Source of the DNA: Desulfobacter vibrioformis DSM 8776
Lineage (GTDB): Bacteria; Desulfobacterota; Desulfobacteria; Desulfobacterales; Desulfobacteraceae
Direction of reading: 5' to 3'
Length of the DNA stretch: 64,000 bases
NCBI RefSeq assembly: GCF_000745975.1
Contig: NZ_JQKJ01000013.1
Location: 1 to 64,000 of the forward strand
The position numbers and the translations under genes are program-made. Positions 28,101 through 37,127 of this stretch are shown here, in pieces (the first letter of the stretch is position 1; the number at the start of each line of letters is the position of its first letter). Below the pieces are notes generated by a model. It was not told the origin of the DNA. It did no database searches and saw only the letters and a program-made list of their open reading frames with translations.

Positions 28101-28713
28101 CCAGGGGCGTGGCCCCGCCGGTTAGCCCGGTGCCCCCGCCCCGGGGAATGATATGAAATCTTAGGTTTTTTAATTTTTTTACCAGTTTGGGGATCTGGTC
28201 TTCCCGGTCCGGCCGCAGCACTGCAGCGGGCATGTATCTTCGCCAGTCCGTGGCGTCCGTGGCATGGGATGTAATGTTAAAGGGGTCAAAGCATATGTTG
28301 GCCTTGCCGGCAACCGGGGAAAGCCGCCGTGTTACCCGGGTCTGTTCCTTTGCCACGGCACGGATCTGGTCCTTGAGCTGCCGGAGTGAGGATCTGCAGG
28401 CGTCAAGCACGATACGGACTTCCTCGTGTTCGGCATGCCCGGCAATATTGAAAAGGTCATTTTCAAATTCGGTAAACAGCCGCCGTCTCAGCATGGGGTG
28501 TTCCACCAGCTCCTGGAACAGAAAGGCATTCCGGTTGATGATGAAAAGGTCCCCCATGAAACGGTGGAGAAGGCGGGAGGAGCGGCCTGTGCCTTTAAGC
28601 GTTTCCAGGATTTGAATGGTGCTCAGGATCTCATTGCCGAACAAATGTGCAATGATCTGGTCGTCCCCGGCCGAGGTATAGTTAAACGGTATTTTTCTGA
28701 AAGGATCTCGCAT
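25120..28713 (-). CDS. Giant FAD-linked oxidase / Fe-S / CCG-domain oxidoreductase
   Basis: A 1197-residue fusion. An N-terminal DUF3683-like region (about 1-150) is followed by a FAD-binding PCMH domain (IIPRGGGTGLTGG, near 195) and a GlcD-type oxidase C-terminal domain that ends near 660 with GVVSGEHGIGVTKF. Two 4Fe-4S motifs come next (CVRCGKCKPQCP, CTICHKCLDKCP; about 760-830). Two CCG domains (about 960-1160: PGCGSERMF, CCGYPL, CGTCMES, then CHDSLKG, CCSEAGT, CPSCVQG) form the HdrB/GlcF-like electron-transfer part. Likely oxidises a 2-hydroxy acid such as lactate or glycolate and passes electrons to the quinone or a heterodisulfide-like partner; the substrate is inferred. Confidence 0.9.
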   Translation of the reverse strand: MRDPFRKIPFNYTSAGDDQIIAHLFGNEILSTIQILETLKGTGRSSRLLHRFMGDLFIINRNAFLFQELVEHPMLRRRLFTEFENDLFNIAGHAEHEEVRIVLDACRSSLRQLKDQIRAVAKEQTRVTRRLSPVAGKANICFDPFNITSHATDATDWRRYMPAAVLRPDREDQIPKLVKKLKNLRFHIIPRGGGTGLTGGATPLAPDCVMINTEKLNTIFPIEHRKTKDGRDYAVMPLQAGVITQNAKDAAAAQGYIFATDPTSAWACTIGGNLAENAGGKTAVLYGTAIDNVLAFRITMPDGRLLTVARQDHPLRKIRYEDTLRFVVTDETGQILDTIELTGADIRKKHLGKDVTNKVLGGVPGLQKEGCDGIITWAEFILYPEFAHKATCCIEFFGNDMTEAGKVITQVCTRFDNSDPALMALEHFDEEYIKAIKYKTKRSVGDRLKAVLLIDMVSNDAVTLDQGLRGLETILEPYDKTGLSIARDRAEAARYWEDRKRLGAIAAHTNAFKLNEDIVLPIDSLADFVRFVDQTNIEEKKYTQGRIILNILTYLETAIPLSDPQWLGKKVGRIKDIAYSIRKKLDIASRDALEAFIHTKNFHGQIQDHLRGYSQILSNVEGIYNDTLSRLIVIATHMHAGDGNVHVNIPVFSNDRAMLARAHMTADKVMAKAVALDGVVSGEHGIGVTKFKYLNEDQVNQFDAYRKQVDPNGLMNPGKLSEPDILNKMFTPSFNLLELEAQILKHGSLSDLAANISHCVRCGKCKPQCPVFYPARNMFFHPRNKNLAIGALIEALLYITQRIQSTKFKVLKNLEQIADHCTICHKCLDKCPVNIDSGVISIKEREILKKMDFKHTPVSTQLTLGYLGSRNQILNPVIRTGLLAGGSSAQRTAVKLAKPISFIPALKETRPLQMLHAPVSQPGLTTLRTHLPHADRNQAILLNPPGRAVSTVFYFPGCGSERMFSNISKATIFLLLFQGHQVVLPPPYLCCGYPLKVNARTNEAQKVSLENTIIMTQIRDMFNDLDFSGVIVSCGTCMESLSDLGITDLFGARLFDISGYLFENGLTIAQPQTCLYHTPCHDSLKGTAGAQLAKAGIDARAVPYCCSEAGTMALSRPDISYSMFLRKQDAIEQARQGLDKTPKPKILTNCPSCVQGLGRQHQVTAVHMAVELARLTGGAGWMNQFRALIKNLEIVTF

Positions 28714-28747
28714 TATGCTTCAAATAAAATATAGCTGTCTGTCAAAC

Positions 28748-30364
28748 CTACTCGTTGTGTTCCCTTGTTTTATGGAACTCGATGTCCGGCCAGTCTTCCC
28801 GGGTAAACCCAAGCTGATATTCACTTGTGGTCAGAAAGGTCAAACGCCCTTCTGCATCCCGGGTCAGGCTGGATTCGTTTTGCCGGATAAATTCTTTGAG
28901 CCGTGCTTCGTTTTCGCATCCCACCCACCGGGCCACGGACAGGTCAATGGACTCGTATCCTGCACTGACATTGTACTCAGCCTTAAGCCGTGCCATGGTC
29001 ACGTCAAACTGGAGCACACCCACGGCACCGATGATATGCATGTTGCCGTGCAACGGGCGGAATACCTGGATGGTGCCCTCTTCTGCCAGCTGGGTCAGCC
29101 CCTTGGTCAGGGCTTTGGCTTTCAAGGGATCTTTAAGCAGCACCCGCCTGAAATGTTCCGGGGCAAAATTGGGGATGCCCAAAAATTTCAAAGGTTCTTT
29201 TGTGGTAAAGGTATCCCCGATCTTGATGGTGCCGTGGTTGTGGATGCCGATGATATCTCCGGGATATGCCTCTTCCACATTGGACCGCTCCTGGGCCATG
29301 AAAATGGTGGCATTGGCAATCTTGATATCTTTTCCAATACGGTGGTGCCTCACCTTCATGCCCTTGGTGAATTTCCCCGAACAGATCCTGAAAAAAGCGA
29401 TCCGGTCCCTGTGCTCGGGGTCCATGTTGGCCTGGATTTTAAAGGTGAACCCTGAAAATGCAGCTTCGGCAGGATCCACATCCCGGCTTGCTGTGGGCCG
29501 GACCCCGGGACATGGTGCAATCCGGACAAATGCGTCCAGCATCTCCCGGACTCCGAAATTGTTGATAGCTGAACCGAAAAACACCGGGGTCTGGGTGCCG
29601 TTGAGATAAAGGTTGAGATCAAAGGGTTCAGCAGCCACGGCAAGCAGTTCCACATCCTCGCGAAGTTGATCAGCCCGGCTCTGGCCGATCAGCTCATCCA
29701 GCATGGGATCATCAAGATCCCGGATCAATACCCCGTCGTCATTTTTGGGGGTATATCCCGGCGTAAAAATCCCCAGCTGCTGTTCTTCCAGGTTATACAC
29801 CCCTTTAAACCGCTTTCCCATACCGATGGGCCAGGTCAACGGCACGCACTCGATCTGCAGCTTATCCTCAATATCCTGAAAAAGATCAAGGGGTTCGAGC
29901 CCCTCCCGGTCCAGCTTGTTGATAAAGGTGATAATCGGCGTGTTACGCATCCGGCATACTTCCATCAGTTTCTGGGTCTGGGGTTCCACCCCCTTGCCGG
30001 AGTCAATGATCATCACGGCACAGTCAACCGCGGTGAGCACCCGGTAGGTGTCCTCACTGAAATCCTTATGTCCCGGGGTGTCCAGAAGATTGATTTCATA
30101 ATCCTTATAATTGAACTTCATCACGGAAGATGATACGGAAATACCTCTTTCCTGTTCAATGGATAAAAAATCCGAGGTGGCGGCCCGGGCGGCTTTCTTG
30201 GATTTCACGGCACCGGCCTGCTGGATGGCACCGCCAAACAACAGCAGTTTTTCCGTCAATGTTGTTTTGCCGGCATCCGGGTGGCTGATAATGCCGAATG
30301 TTCTGCGTTTTTTGATTTCCGGTAATAATGTTTTGTCTAATATCTTGTTTACGGGGTTTGTCAT
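28748..30364 (-). CDS. prfC: Peptide chain release factor 3
   Basis: A 538-residue translational GTPase that recycles RF1/RF2. The G motifs are present: [10 protein letters not shown] (about 27-36), [20 protein letters not shown] and NKLDREG. The C-terminal domains have [18 protein letters not shown]. Length is typical of RF3 and shorter than EF-G. The start has AAGAG upstream. A 6-3-6 palindrome (ATTCCAGCATGGAAT, 30439-30453) lies upstream of the gene. Confidence 0.95.
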   Translation of the reverse strand: MTNPVNKILDKTLLPEIKKRRTFGIISHPDAGKTTLTEKLLLFGGAIQQAGAVKSKKAARAATSDFLSIEQERGISVSSSVMKFNYKDYEINLLDTPGHKDFSEDTYRVLTAVDCAVMIIDSGKGVEPQTQKLMEVCRMRNTPIITFINKLDREGLEPLDLFQDIEDKLQIECVPLTWPIGMGKRFKGVYNLEEQQLGIFTPGYTPKNDDGVLIRDLDDPMLDELIGQSRADQLREDVELLAVAAEPFDLNLYLNGTQTPVFFGSAINNFGVREMLDAFVRIAPCPGVRPTASRDVDPAEAAFSGFTFKIQANMDPEHRDRIAFFRICSGKFTKGMKVRHHRIGKDIKIANATIFMAQERSNVEEAYPGDIIGIHNHGTIKIGDTFTTKEPLKFLGIPNFAPEHFRRVLLKDPLKAKALTKGLTQLAEEGTIQVFRPLHGNMHIIGAVGVLQFDVTMARLKAEYNVSAGYESIDLSVARWVGCENEARLKEFIRQNESSLTRDAEGRLTFLTTSEYQLGFTREDWPDIEFHKTREHNE

Positions 30365-30656
30365 TGATGTCTCTTTAACCTGCCTGATTCATGCAAAGGC
30401 CTTGAAATAGTATAAATTAAGGGTGGAAATCTAACAGTATTCCAGCATGGAATCAAGCCTTTAAAAAAGTCCAGATCAACCATCTATCTTTTAACGCACT
30501 TTTCCGTGTGCAATTCAGGAGTTTTTTGCTTACAGATCAATTACATAAACACAAATGACAATTCATTATATGGTGATAGCTGTCATTTTGCTGGTTCCCC
30601 GAAACAACAATGCCTTTGCCTTCATTAACAATTTTAGAGATAGATGACCCCCTGTT

Positions 30657-31361
30657 TTAATGTTCATGGACTAAAAGAAACCGTTCCAGGAAATCCATGG
30701 ACACCACGCGGAGTACGTCCCTGGAAACGCTTAATAGTTCCTGCTCCTCAAGTTTTTTTATGATGCGATTGATGCTCCTTGGACTGGTTCCAAGGTACTC
30801 TGCCAGTTCCTTTTTTGACACGCACAGCTTTTGGTCAGGGCTTGCCTGGACCGCATCCTTGATATACTTGAGTACTGAATATTCCAGGGGATATATCAAG
30901 TGCATTGCCGCCCTTGCGCTGATTTTCTGAAGCCGGAAACAGATGGATTGGTTCACCAGGAGGGAAAAGCTGTGATCTTCCCTAAGCCACTCCAGGTAGT
31001 GGGTTTTGCCTACCACACCCAGGCGGCAGTCTGTCAAGGCTTTGACCGAACAGATATGATTTTCATTGGTCAGAATTTCCACTTCACCCACAAGTTCCCC
31101 GGGCCCTGCCATGGCCATCAGGTATTCACGGCCTTTTAAGGTAGTATGAAAAATTTTCATTTTTCCCTGAAGAATGAAATACAACTGCTTTGGGGCACCA
31201 TCCTGTTCAATTATCACATTGCCGGATGAAATTATATTCTCTACGATCTGGTGCGGATGGGTTTTCATCCTTTTTTCAACCAATTGCAGAATTTGTTTTG
31301 CCAGATCCGATCTTATGGATTTCATAATATATGTTCCGGGACAAATGTCCTTTTTTATCAT
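30657..31361 (-). CDS. Crp/Fnr-family transcriptional regulator
   Basis: A 234-residue regulator: a cNMP-like beta-roll (about 45-150, EQDGAPKQLYFILQGKMKIF, GELVGEVEIL) followed by a winged helix with the recognition segment LAEYLGTSPRSINRIIKKLEE. No N-terminal cysteine cluster for an Fe-S centre is present, so it is not a classical oxygen-sensing FNR. An alternative ATG at 31325 would remove 12 residues; neither start has a strong ribosome binding site. It is divergent from the HD hydrolase gene, which shares its promoter region. Confidence 0.88.
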   Translation of the reverse strand: MIKKDICPGTYIMKSIRSDLAKQILQLVEKRMKTHPHQIVENIISSGNVIIEQDGAPKQLYFILQGKMKIFHTTLKGREYLMAMAGPGELVGEVEILTNENHICSVKALTDCRLGVVGKTHYLEWLREDHSFSLLVNQSICFRLQKISARAAMHLIYPLEYSVLKYIKDAVQASPDQKLCVSKKELAEYLGTSPRSINRIIKKLEEQELLSVSRDVLRVVSMDFLERFLLVHEH

Positions 31362-31451
31362 TACTGTTTTAGATAGGGTTACTGAAAATCAAAGGTATAA
31401 ATACCACAGTATACGGATTGATCAAAAGACAAGGAGAATTAAGGTAAAACC

Positions 31452-32015
31452 ATGGATACCGGTAAATTGGAAGGGATACTTCATTTTTTAAAGAACGCGG
31501 AACAGCTTAAAGACACCATTCGTAGTTCATATACATCAAAAGGCAGACATGAAAGTACTGCAGAACATAGCTGGCGGCTGTGCCTGATGGCTATTGTTCT
31601 GGAAAAAGAGTTCCCGGGAATAAGCATTGAAAAATTGCTCAAACTCTGCGTTGTCCATGATTTGGGCGAAGCCCTGAACGGTGACATTTCCGCGGTTGAT
31701 CAGACAGGCGATATAAACAAGGGTGTGGAGGAACGAAAGGATTTAATGGAACTTGCCCGTCCTTTGCCCCCGGAGTTGCAAAAAGAAATTCTTGATCTCT
31801 GGGATGAGTATGAAAATGCAGGATCTCAAGAGGCAAGGCTTGCCAAGGCCCTTGATAAACTGGAGACCCTGCTTCAGCATACCCAGGGGAAGAATCTGGG
31901 CAACATTGATTACCAATTCAACATGACCTACGGAAAACAATACACTGATTATGATCCCGTCACCTGTGGGCTAAGAGCCATCATTGACATTGAAACCAAA
32001 AAACGGACTGAATAG
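31452..32015 (+). CDS. HD domain hydrolase, 5'-deoxynucleotidase-like
   Basis: A 187-residue metal-dependent phosphohydrolase. The HD signature is complete: ESTAEHSWRLCLMAIVLE supplies the first His, VVHDLGEALNGD the His-Asp pair, and KALDKLETLLQ the distal Asp. This is the YfbR/HDDC2-like subgroup that acts on deoxynucleoside monophosphates. AAGGAG lies upstream of the ATG. Divergent from a Crp/Fnr regulator. Confidence 0.87.
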   Translation: MDTGKLEGILHFLKNAEQLKDTIRSSYTSKGRHESTAEHSWRLCLMAIVLEKEFPGISIEKLLKLCVVHDLGEALNGDISAVDQTGDINKGVEERKDLMELARPLPPELQKEILDLWDEYENAGSQEARLAKALDKLETLLQHTQGKNLGNIDYQFNMTYGKQYTDYDPVTCGLRAIIDIETKKRTE

Positions 32016-32117
32016 TTGCGTTTTTGATACTCCATATGCCACAATTTGTGTTGATGGGGTGTTTTTTACATTGCCAGAACTGCCCGGGTTGTCCATAGTC
32101 GGTCATTTCAATGGTGA

Positions 32118-33323
32118 TTATTCATGGCGCAACGCGTCAATGGGATCCATACGGGCTGCCTTCAGGGCCGGGAAATACCCGAACACCACACCCACTGCCG
32201 CAGAAAAGAAAAACGCAATAATGATGATGGAGATATCCGGAGCAAAGGGAATCCCCAGCATTTTTGTCCCGCCAAAGGAGGCTGCCAGGGCCAGGATGAT
32301 GCCGAAAATGCCGCCAAAAGAGGAGAGCACCACGGATTCCACCAGAAACTGGAGCAGCACTTCATGTTCATAGGCGCCGATGGCCAGGCGGATGCCGATT
32401 TCCCGGGTGCGCTCGGTCACGGAGACCAGCATGATGTTCATGATACCGATTCCCCCGACCAGGAGGCTCACCGCAGCCACGGCACCGAGAAGAGCGGTCA
32501 TGGTTTTGGTGGTGGAGGTGAGCATGGTGGCAAGTTCCTTGGTGTCCATGATCCTGAAATTGTCCTCTTCATTGTCGGCGATGTGCCGGCGTTTTCTCAA
32601 CAGTGACTGGATGGCGGCCGACGCCGTGGTGGTGGATGCATCGCTTTTTACAGCCACCTGGATAAAGGGAATGTCCTTGTTGCCGGAAAACCGCCGCTGG
32701 ACCGCTTTCATGGGCATGATGACACAATCATCCTGGTCCCGGCCCATGGAGGAGTTGCCCTTGGCCTCTAAAAGGCCGACGATCTGACAGGAGACCCTGC
32801 CCAGGCGCAGTTTTTGCCCCACAGGGTCTGTGTCGCCAAACAGGTTTACCCTGATGGTGTCCCCCACCACACATACGGTTCGCCCGGCGTTGATTTCATT
32901 TTGGGAAAAGGTTCGCCCGGCTTTTATGGTCCAGTTGCGTACCGTAAAAAAATCGTTGGTGGTGCCGGTGATGCTGGTACTCCAGTTCTGGTTGCCCGCC
33001 ACGGCCACGGCAGATGCGGATACGGCCGGGGCCACGCCTGCCAGATCATTGATCTGCTGTTCAATGGCCTGGACATCTTTGACCGAAAAATTCGGGGCGC
33101 CTGCAGCCCCGCCAGGCCCGTGGCGCTGGCCCGGGCTAATGAGCAGCACATTGGTGCCCATGGCGGCAATCTGCTGGGTCACCTGGGCCGTTGTGCCGTT
33201 ACCGATGGTCACCAGGGTGATCACGGCGGCCACGCCGATGATAATACCTAAAATGGTGAGCACCGAGCGCATGACATTGCGCCGGATGCCCCGGAAAGCC
33301 AGGATAAACGTGTTCCGGATCAT
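32118..33323 (-). CDS. macB: MacB-type ABC transporter permease
   Basis: A 401-residue inner-membrane permease of the MacB/FtsX family without its own ATPase domain. One N-terminal membrane helix (about 20-42) is followed by a periplasmic MacB-PCD domain of about 230 residues and three C-terminal helices with GIGIMNIMLVSVTERTREIG. Its start overlaps the ATPase stop by four bases. With the adaptor and outer-membrane protein encoded upstream it should form a tripartite mechanotransmission pump, exporting a drug, peptide or lipid. Confidence 0.92.
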   Translation of the reverse strand: MIRNTFILAFRGIRRNVMRSVLTILGIIIGVAAVITLVTIGNGTTAQVTQQIAAMGTNVLLISPGQRHGPGGAAGAPNFSVKDVQAIEQQINDLAGVAPAVSASAVAVAGNQNWSTSITGTTNDFFTVRNWTIKAGRTFSQNEINAGRTVCVVGDTIRVNLFGDTDPVGQKLRLGRVSCQIVGLLEAKGNSSMGRDQDDCVIMPMKAVQRRFSGNKDIPFIQVAVKSDASTTTASAAIQSLLRKRRHIADNEEDNFRIMDTKELATMLTSTTKTMTALLGAVAAVSLLVGGIGIMNIMLVSVTERTREIGIRLAIGAYEHEVLLQFLVESVVLSSFGGIFGIILALAASFGGTKMLGIPFAPDISIIIIAFFFSAAVGVVFGYFPALKAARMDPIDALRHE

Positions 33324-34051
33324 CGGTCCTGGCCTCCTTTTGCTGTCGGGGTCTGCCCGTTTTCAACGTCTGCCACCTGGCCGTCCACAAAGTGAATGAT
33401 CCGGTCCGAGTAAGCGGCCATATCGGATTCATGGGTGACCATGACCACGGTGATTTTCTGCTCCTGGTTCAATTGTTTTAAAAGTTCCATGATTTCATGG
33501 CTTTTGGCTGTGTCCAGGTTACCCGTGGGTTCGTCGGCAAATAACACCGAAGGTGTGGTGGCAATGGCCCGGGCAATGGCCACCCGCTGCTGCTGCCCCC
33601 CGGACAACTCGCCGGGGGTGTGGGCTTCGCGCCCTGCAAGCCCTACCTGTTCAAGGGCCTTGCGTGCCAGGGCTTTGCGTTTTTTGGGCGGCATGCCTCT
33701 GTACACCAGAGGAAGTTCCACATTTTCCATGGCCGTGGTCCGGTTAAGCAGGTTGAATCCCTGGAATACAAAGCCCAGGTAAAATCTTCGCAGGGTAGCC
33801 AGCTGTTTACGGCTCATATGGCTGACCTCCACCCCCCCAAACTTATACTGGCCGGATGTGGGGGTATCCAGGCATCCCAGAATGTTCATGCAGGTGGATT
33901 TGCCCGAGCCGGACGGTCCCATCACCGAGATAAACTCCCCGGATTCAATGGACAGATCAATGCCGCGCAAGGCAAAAATCCTGGCTTCATTGCTGCCGTA
34001 AGCCTTGGTGACCCGGGTCAGGGAAATCAACGCATGTTTTTTGTCAGCCAT
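33320..34051 (-). CDS. MacB/LolD-type ABC transporter ATPase
   Basis: A 243-residue ATPase. Walker A GPSGSGKSTCMNI, Q-loop in GFVFQGFNLL, signature LSGGQQQRVAIARA, Walker B VLFADEPTGNLD and switch His in VTHESDM are all intact. It powers the permease encoded by the next gene, with a four-base overlap. The C-terminal tail contains VADVENGQ. Confidence 0.93.
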   Translation of the reverse strand: MADKKHALISLTRVTKAYGSNEARIFALRGIDLSIESGEFISVMGPSGSGKSTCMNILGCLDTPTSGQYKFGGVEVSHMSRKQLATLRRFYLGFVFQGFNLLNRTTAMENVELPLVYRGMPPKKRKALARKALEQVGLAGREAHTPGELSGGQQQRVAIARAIATTPSVLFADEPTGNLDTAKSHEIMELLKQLNQEQKITVVMVTHESDMAAYSDRIIHFVDGQVADVENGQTPTAKGGQDR

Positions 34052-34055
34052 GGCG

Positions 34056-35357
34056 TTACTTGCCCTTTGTGGTCGCGGAAATAATAACTTCGGTGCCTTG
34101 GGTGATCTCCCCTTCCAGAATCTGGGTGTGAATGCCGTCGCTCAGGCCCGGTTTGACAGGCACAGGCTTTGGTCGCTTGTTTTCATCCAGAATCCATAGG
34201 GTGTCCTGGTTTTTGCCGCCTGTGATGGTCACGTGCTTGGCCGACTGGCCGCCGCGCCTGGACGGACCTGGCATGAACATCTTTAACAGCGATGGTTTGC
34301 TGTTGTTTTCCCCGGGTTTGGGCATAGAGAATCTCAGGGCCGCACTGGGTACGGACAATACCTGGTCCGCCTGCTCAACAATAATGTCTGCCGTGGCAGT
34401 CATGCCCGGGCGTAAGGCCAGGTCGCCGTTGTCACAGGTCATGATGGTTTCATAGGTGACCACCCCGTCCGTGGTGGTGGCATTGAACCGGACCTGCAGT
34501 ATTTTTGCCTCAAATTTGCGTTTGGGATAGGCATCCACGGTAAAGTGGGCGTTAAGCCCTTCCTTGACCACACCGATGTCTGCTTCGTCCACATCCACGT
34601 TCAGCTTCATCCGGGTTAAGTCTTCTGCCAGGGTAAACAGCACCGGGGCTTCAAATGAGGCGGCTACGGTGGCGCCTTTTTCAATGTCCCGGGTCAGGAC
34701 AATACCATTCACAGGGGAGATAATGTCTGCCTTGGACAATTCGGTCAACGTGCTGTCCAAAGAGGCCTGGACTTCGGCCACACTGGCTTCGGCACTGGCC
34801 TGGTCAGCCAAGGCCCGGGTATAGTTGGCCTGGGCTTCATCCAGGTCGGTCTGGGCCGGTACTTTGCCGCCGCTTAATTCATGGACTTTTTTCAGGTTTT
34901 TTAATTTCCGGTCTGTCTCTTTCACTGTGGCCTGGGCCTGGCGCACTGATGCCCGGGCTGAAGCCAGGGATGCCTCGCTTTTGCGCACCTGGGCCTCAAG
35001 ATCCGTGATGTCCAGCCGGGCAAGGACCTGTCCTTCGGTGACCTGGTCGTTGTAATCAGCAAAAACAGCCTTGATGGTGCCGGATAATTCACTGCCTACT
35101 TCCACCTCGTTGGTGGGTTCCAGGGTGCCTGTGGCGGAGACTGTTACGTGAATATCGGTGACAGCGGCAGGCGCGGTTTTAAAGGCCATTCCCGGGTCCG
35201 GGCCGGAACTGCCGCCTGGCAGGCCCTGGGGCAGCAGGAAAAAATACGCCCCGCCTGCGGCAAGTGCCAGAACCAATAGAATTATGAAAATGCGCTTTTT
35301 GCCTTTTGGGGAGTGGGCTGCGTTTAATCTGTCATTGATATCATCGGTTAAATCCAT
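34056..35357 (-). CDS. macA: Periplasmic adaptor (MacA/HlyD family)
   Basis: A 433-residue membrane-fusion protein. The start at 35357 is chosen because CCGGAG lies six bases before the ATG and this reading does not run into the upstream gene. An N-terminal membrane anchor (about 20-42, FIILLVLALAAGGAYFF) is followed by a barrel-sandwich half (TLEPTNEVEVGSELSG), a long coiled-coil hairpin (about 115-215) and a beta-barrel. It bridges the permease and the TolC-like protein. Confidence 0.92.
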   Translation of the reverse strand: MDLTDDINDRLNAAHSPKGKKRIFIILLVLALAAGGAYFFLLPQGLPGGSSGPDPGMAFKTAPAAVTDIHVTVSATGTLEPTNEVEVGSELSGTIKAVFADYNDQVTEGQVLARLDITDLEAQVRKSEASLASARASVRQAQATVKETDRKLKNLKKVHELSGGKVPAQTDLDEAQANYTRALADQASAEASVAEVQASLDSTLTELSKADIISPVNGIVLTRDIEKGATVAASFEAPVLFTLAEDLTRMKLNVDVDEADIGVVKEGLNAHFTVDAYPKRKFEAKILQVRFNATTTDGVVTYETIMTCDNGDLALRPGMTATADIIVEQADQVLSVPSAALRFSMPKPGENNSKPSLLKMFMPGPSRRGGQSAKHVTITGGKNQDTLWILDENKRPKPVPVKPGLSDGIHTQILEGEITQGTEVIISATTKGK

Positions 35358-35373
35358 GGGAACTCCGGAGATG

Positions 35374-36879
35374 TTAAGGGGTTTGCTGTGCTTCAGATCT
35401 GTTTTGTCCGCCTGTGGTGTTGTTGGATCCGGCCGGGGACCAGCCCCCGCCAAGGACTTTATAGAGGGTGATCAGGTTGGATACACAGGTGCCCTGGCTT
35501 GTGGCAAGATCGCTTTCATAGGATAACACGGTCTGTTGGGATGTCAGTACTGTGCTGAAATCAATAAGGCCGGATTCGTATTTTTTTTTGGCCAGGTCTT
35601 CGGCCATCCGGGCCTGTTCAGCGGCAACACTTAGATGGTCCAGACGGATCTGCTCCTTGGCATAAGCAATCAGGGCGTTTTCCACCTCTTCCAGGGCCGA
35701 CAGGATGGTTGTTTCATACTGGATCAGGGCCTGTTCCTGTAATGAGCTTTGGACTGCAATGTGTTTACGGATAGAGCCTGCATCAAACAGGGTATGGGAC
35801 AGACTTGCAGCCAGGGACCGGGCCCAGTGAGATGGATCAAGGGCATTGTCAATAAGTTCGGCAGGGTTCAGGGCGTTGACACCGATGGAACCGGACAGGG
35901 TCAGATCGGGATAAAGGCCTGCCGTGGCTACCCCCACCTGGGCGGTCTGGGCAATGAGCTCGTATTCAGCTTCCCTGATATCGGGCCGCCTTCGCAGGGC
36001 GTCCACGGGAAGCCCCACGGCAATGGCTGGCGGAAGCTGGGGCAACGGCCTGGGATCTGTCAGTTTATTATTCAAGGTGCCCGGGGCAAGGCCCGAGAGC
36101 ACCGCCACCCGGTTCATGGCCTCGGCCAGGGTGGATTCAAGGGCGGGAACCTGGGCTTTGGCACGTTCCAGGCTGTACCGGGCCTGGTGGACATCCAGCT
36201 CATCGGTAAGACCTGCCTGGTTCTGCCACTGGGTCAGCTGGAAAGATTCGGTCTGGGAGGCAATGTTCTGATTGAGCACGTGAAGACGTATCTGGGCGGT
36301 CCGTACATCAATGTAACTGCCGGCAAGGTCTGCCACAAGACTGACCAAGGCGTCCCGCCATGCTTCCTGTTTGGCGGCCAGGCTGGCGTCCGCGGCTTCA
36401 ATGGAGCGCTGAATCCGGCCGAACAGATCAATTTCCCAGCTGGCATCAAGGCCGGCATTATAGGATTTTGAAACGGTGCCGGTACCCTTTTCATTGCTGG
36501 TCCCGGCCCAGGACGCCCCGCCCGAGGCATTGACGGCGGGCAGTTCATCTGCCTTTTCAATTGCCTTGAGCAGCCTGTACTGGCGAATGCGCTCCAGGGC
36601 CAGTTTTATCTCCAGATTGTTTTGAACCGCACAAAAGATCAGATCCGTGAGCACCGGGTCATTGAGTACCGTCCACCATTGGGCGAGCTGTTCAGGGGCT
36701 GAAGGCGTTTGCGCCAACCCCTCCTGCATGGGCGCATGCCAGGCCCCTTTCGGGAAAAGGTCCGGCTGTTTGTAATCCGGTCCCACGGCGTTGCAGCCCG
36801 CAAAAAGAGTCACAAAAAGAAAAATCATACACATGACTGGCCAGGGGGGGCCTGACAGAAAAGAAAAGCGTTTTTGCAT
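35374..36879 (-). CDS. NodT-family outer-membrane efflux lipoprotein
   Basis: A 501-residue TolC-like channel. The signal peptide ends in a lipobox (LFVTLFAGC, Cys29), typical of the RND/NodT outer-membrane lipoproteins. VGPDYKQP follows immediately, and two TolC repeats contain LPVDALRRRPDIREAEYEL. First gene of the four-gene efflux operon. Its stop is 17 bases before the adaptor start. Confidence 0.93.
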   Translation of the reverse strand: MQKRFSFLSGPPWPVMCMIFLFVTLFAGCNAVGPDYKQPDLFPKGAWHAPMQEGLAQTPSAPEQLAQWWTVLNDPVLTDLIFCAVQNNLEIKLALERIRQYRLLKAIEKADELPAVNASGGASWAGTSNEKGTGTVSKSYNAGLDASWEIDLFGRIQRSIEAADASLAAKQEAWRDALVSLVADLAGSYIDVRTAQIRLHVLNQNIASQTESFQLTQWQNQAGLTDELDVHQARYSLERAKAQVPALESTLAEAMNRVAVLSGLAPGTLNNKLTDPRPLPQLPPAIAVGLPVDALRRRPDIREAEYELIAQTAQVGVATAGLYPDLTLSGSIGVNALNPAELIDNALDPSHWARSLAASLSHTLFDAGSIRKHIAVQSSLQEQALIQYETTILSALEEVENALIAYAKEQIRLDHLSVAAEQARMAEDLAKKKYESGLIDFSTVLTSQQTVLSYESDLATSQGTCVSNLITLYKVLGGGWSPAGSNNTTGGQNRSEAQQTP

Positions 36880-37019
36880 GAACCAAATCCTTTGGCGTTG
36901 AAAGCGGCAAAATAAAGAGAGGAGACAGGAGCGCTTCCGATTAACGCATGGTTACTCTAATGCAGGCAGGGCAGGGCGTCAATATGTTTTGTATAAGATT
37001 TGTTTTAGGTTTTGCCCTG

Positions 37020-37055
37020 TCCGGGGCTTAAGAATCTATAAGATCCGGCCCCGGA
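37020..37055 (-). terminator. Possible terminator hairpin after the DUF4198 gene
   Basis: An eight-base perfect stem (TCCGGGGC at 37020-37027 with its complement at 37048-37055). It lies downstream of the minus-strand cluster end but has no clear T tract, so the call is weak. Confidence 0.3.
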
Positions 37056-37127
37056 ATCCGGGCATGACACGTCAACGTAATACTGGCTGCGGCAAAAGGC
37101 GATTGTTTGAAATTTGAAATTTAAAGC

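Noticed and set aside
28715-29609. Two long plus-strand ORFs
   Set aside because: Antisense to prfC, which has all GTPase motifs.
30439-30453. Palindrome upstream of prfC as an operator
   Set aside because: A six-base palindrome is expected by chance in a window this size and there is no second copy nearby.
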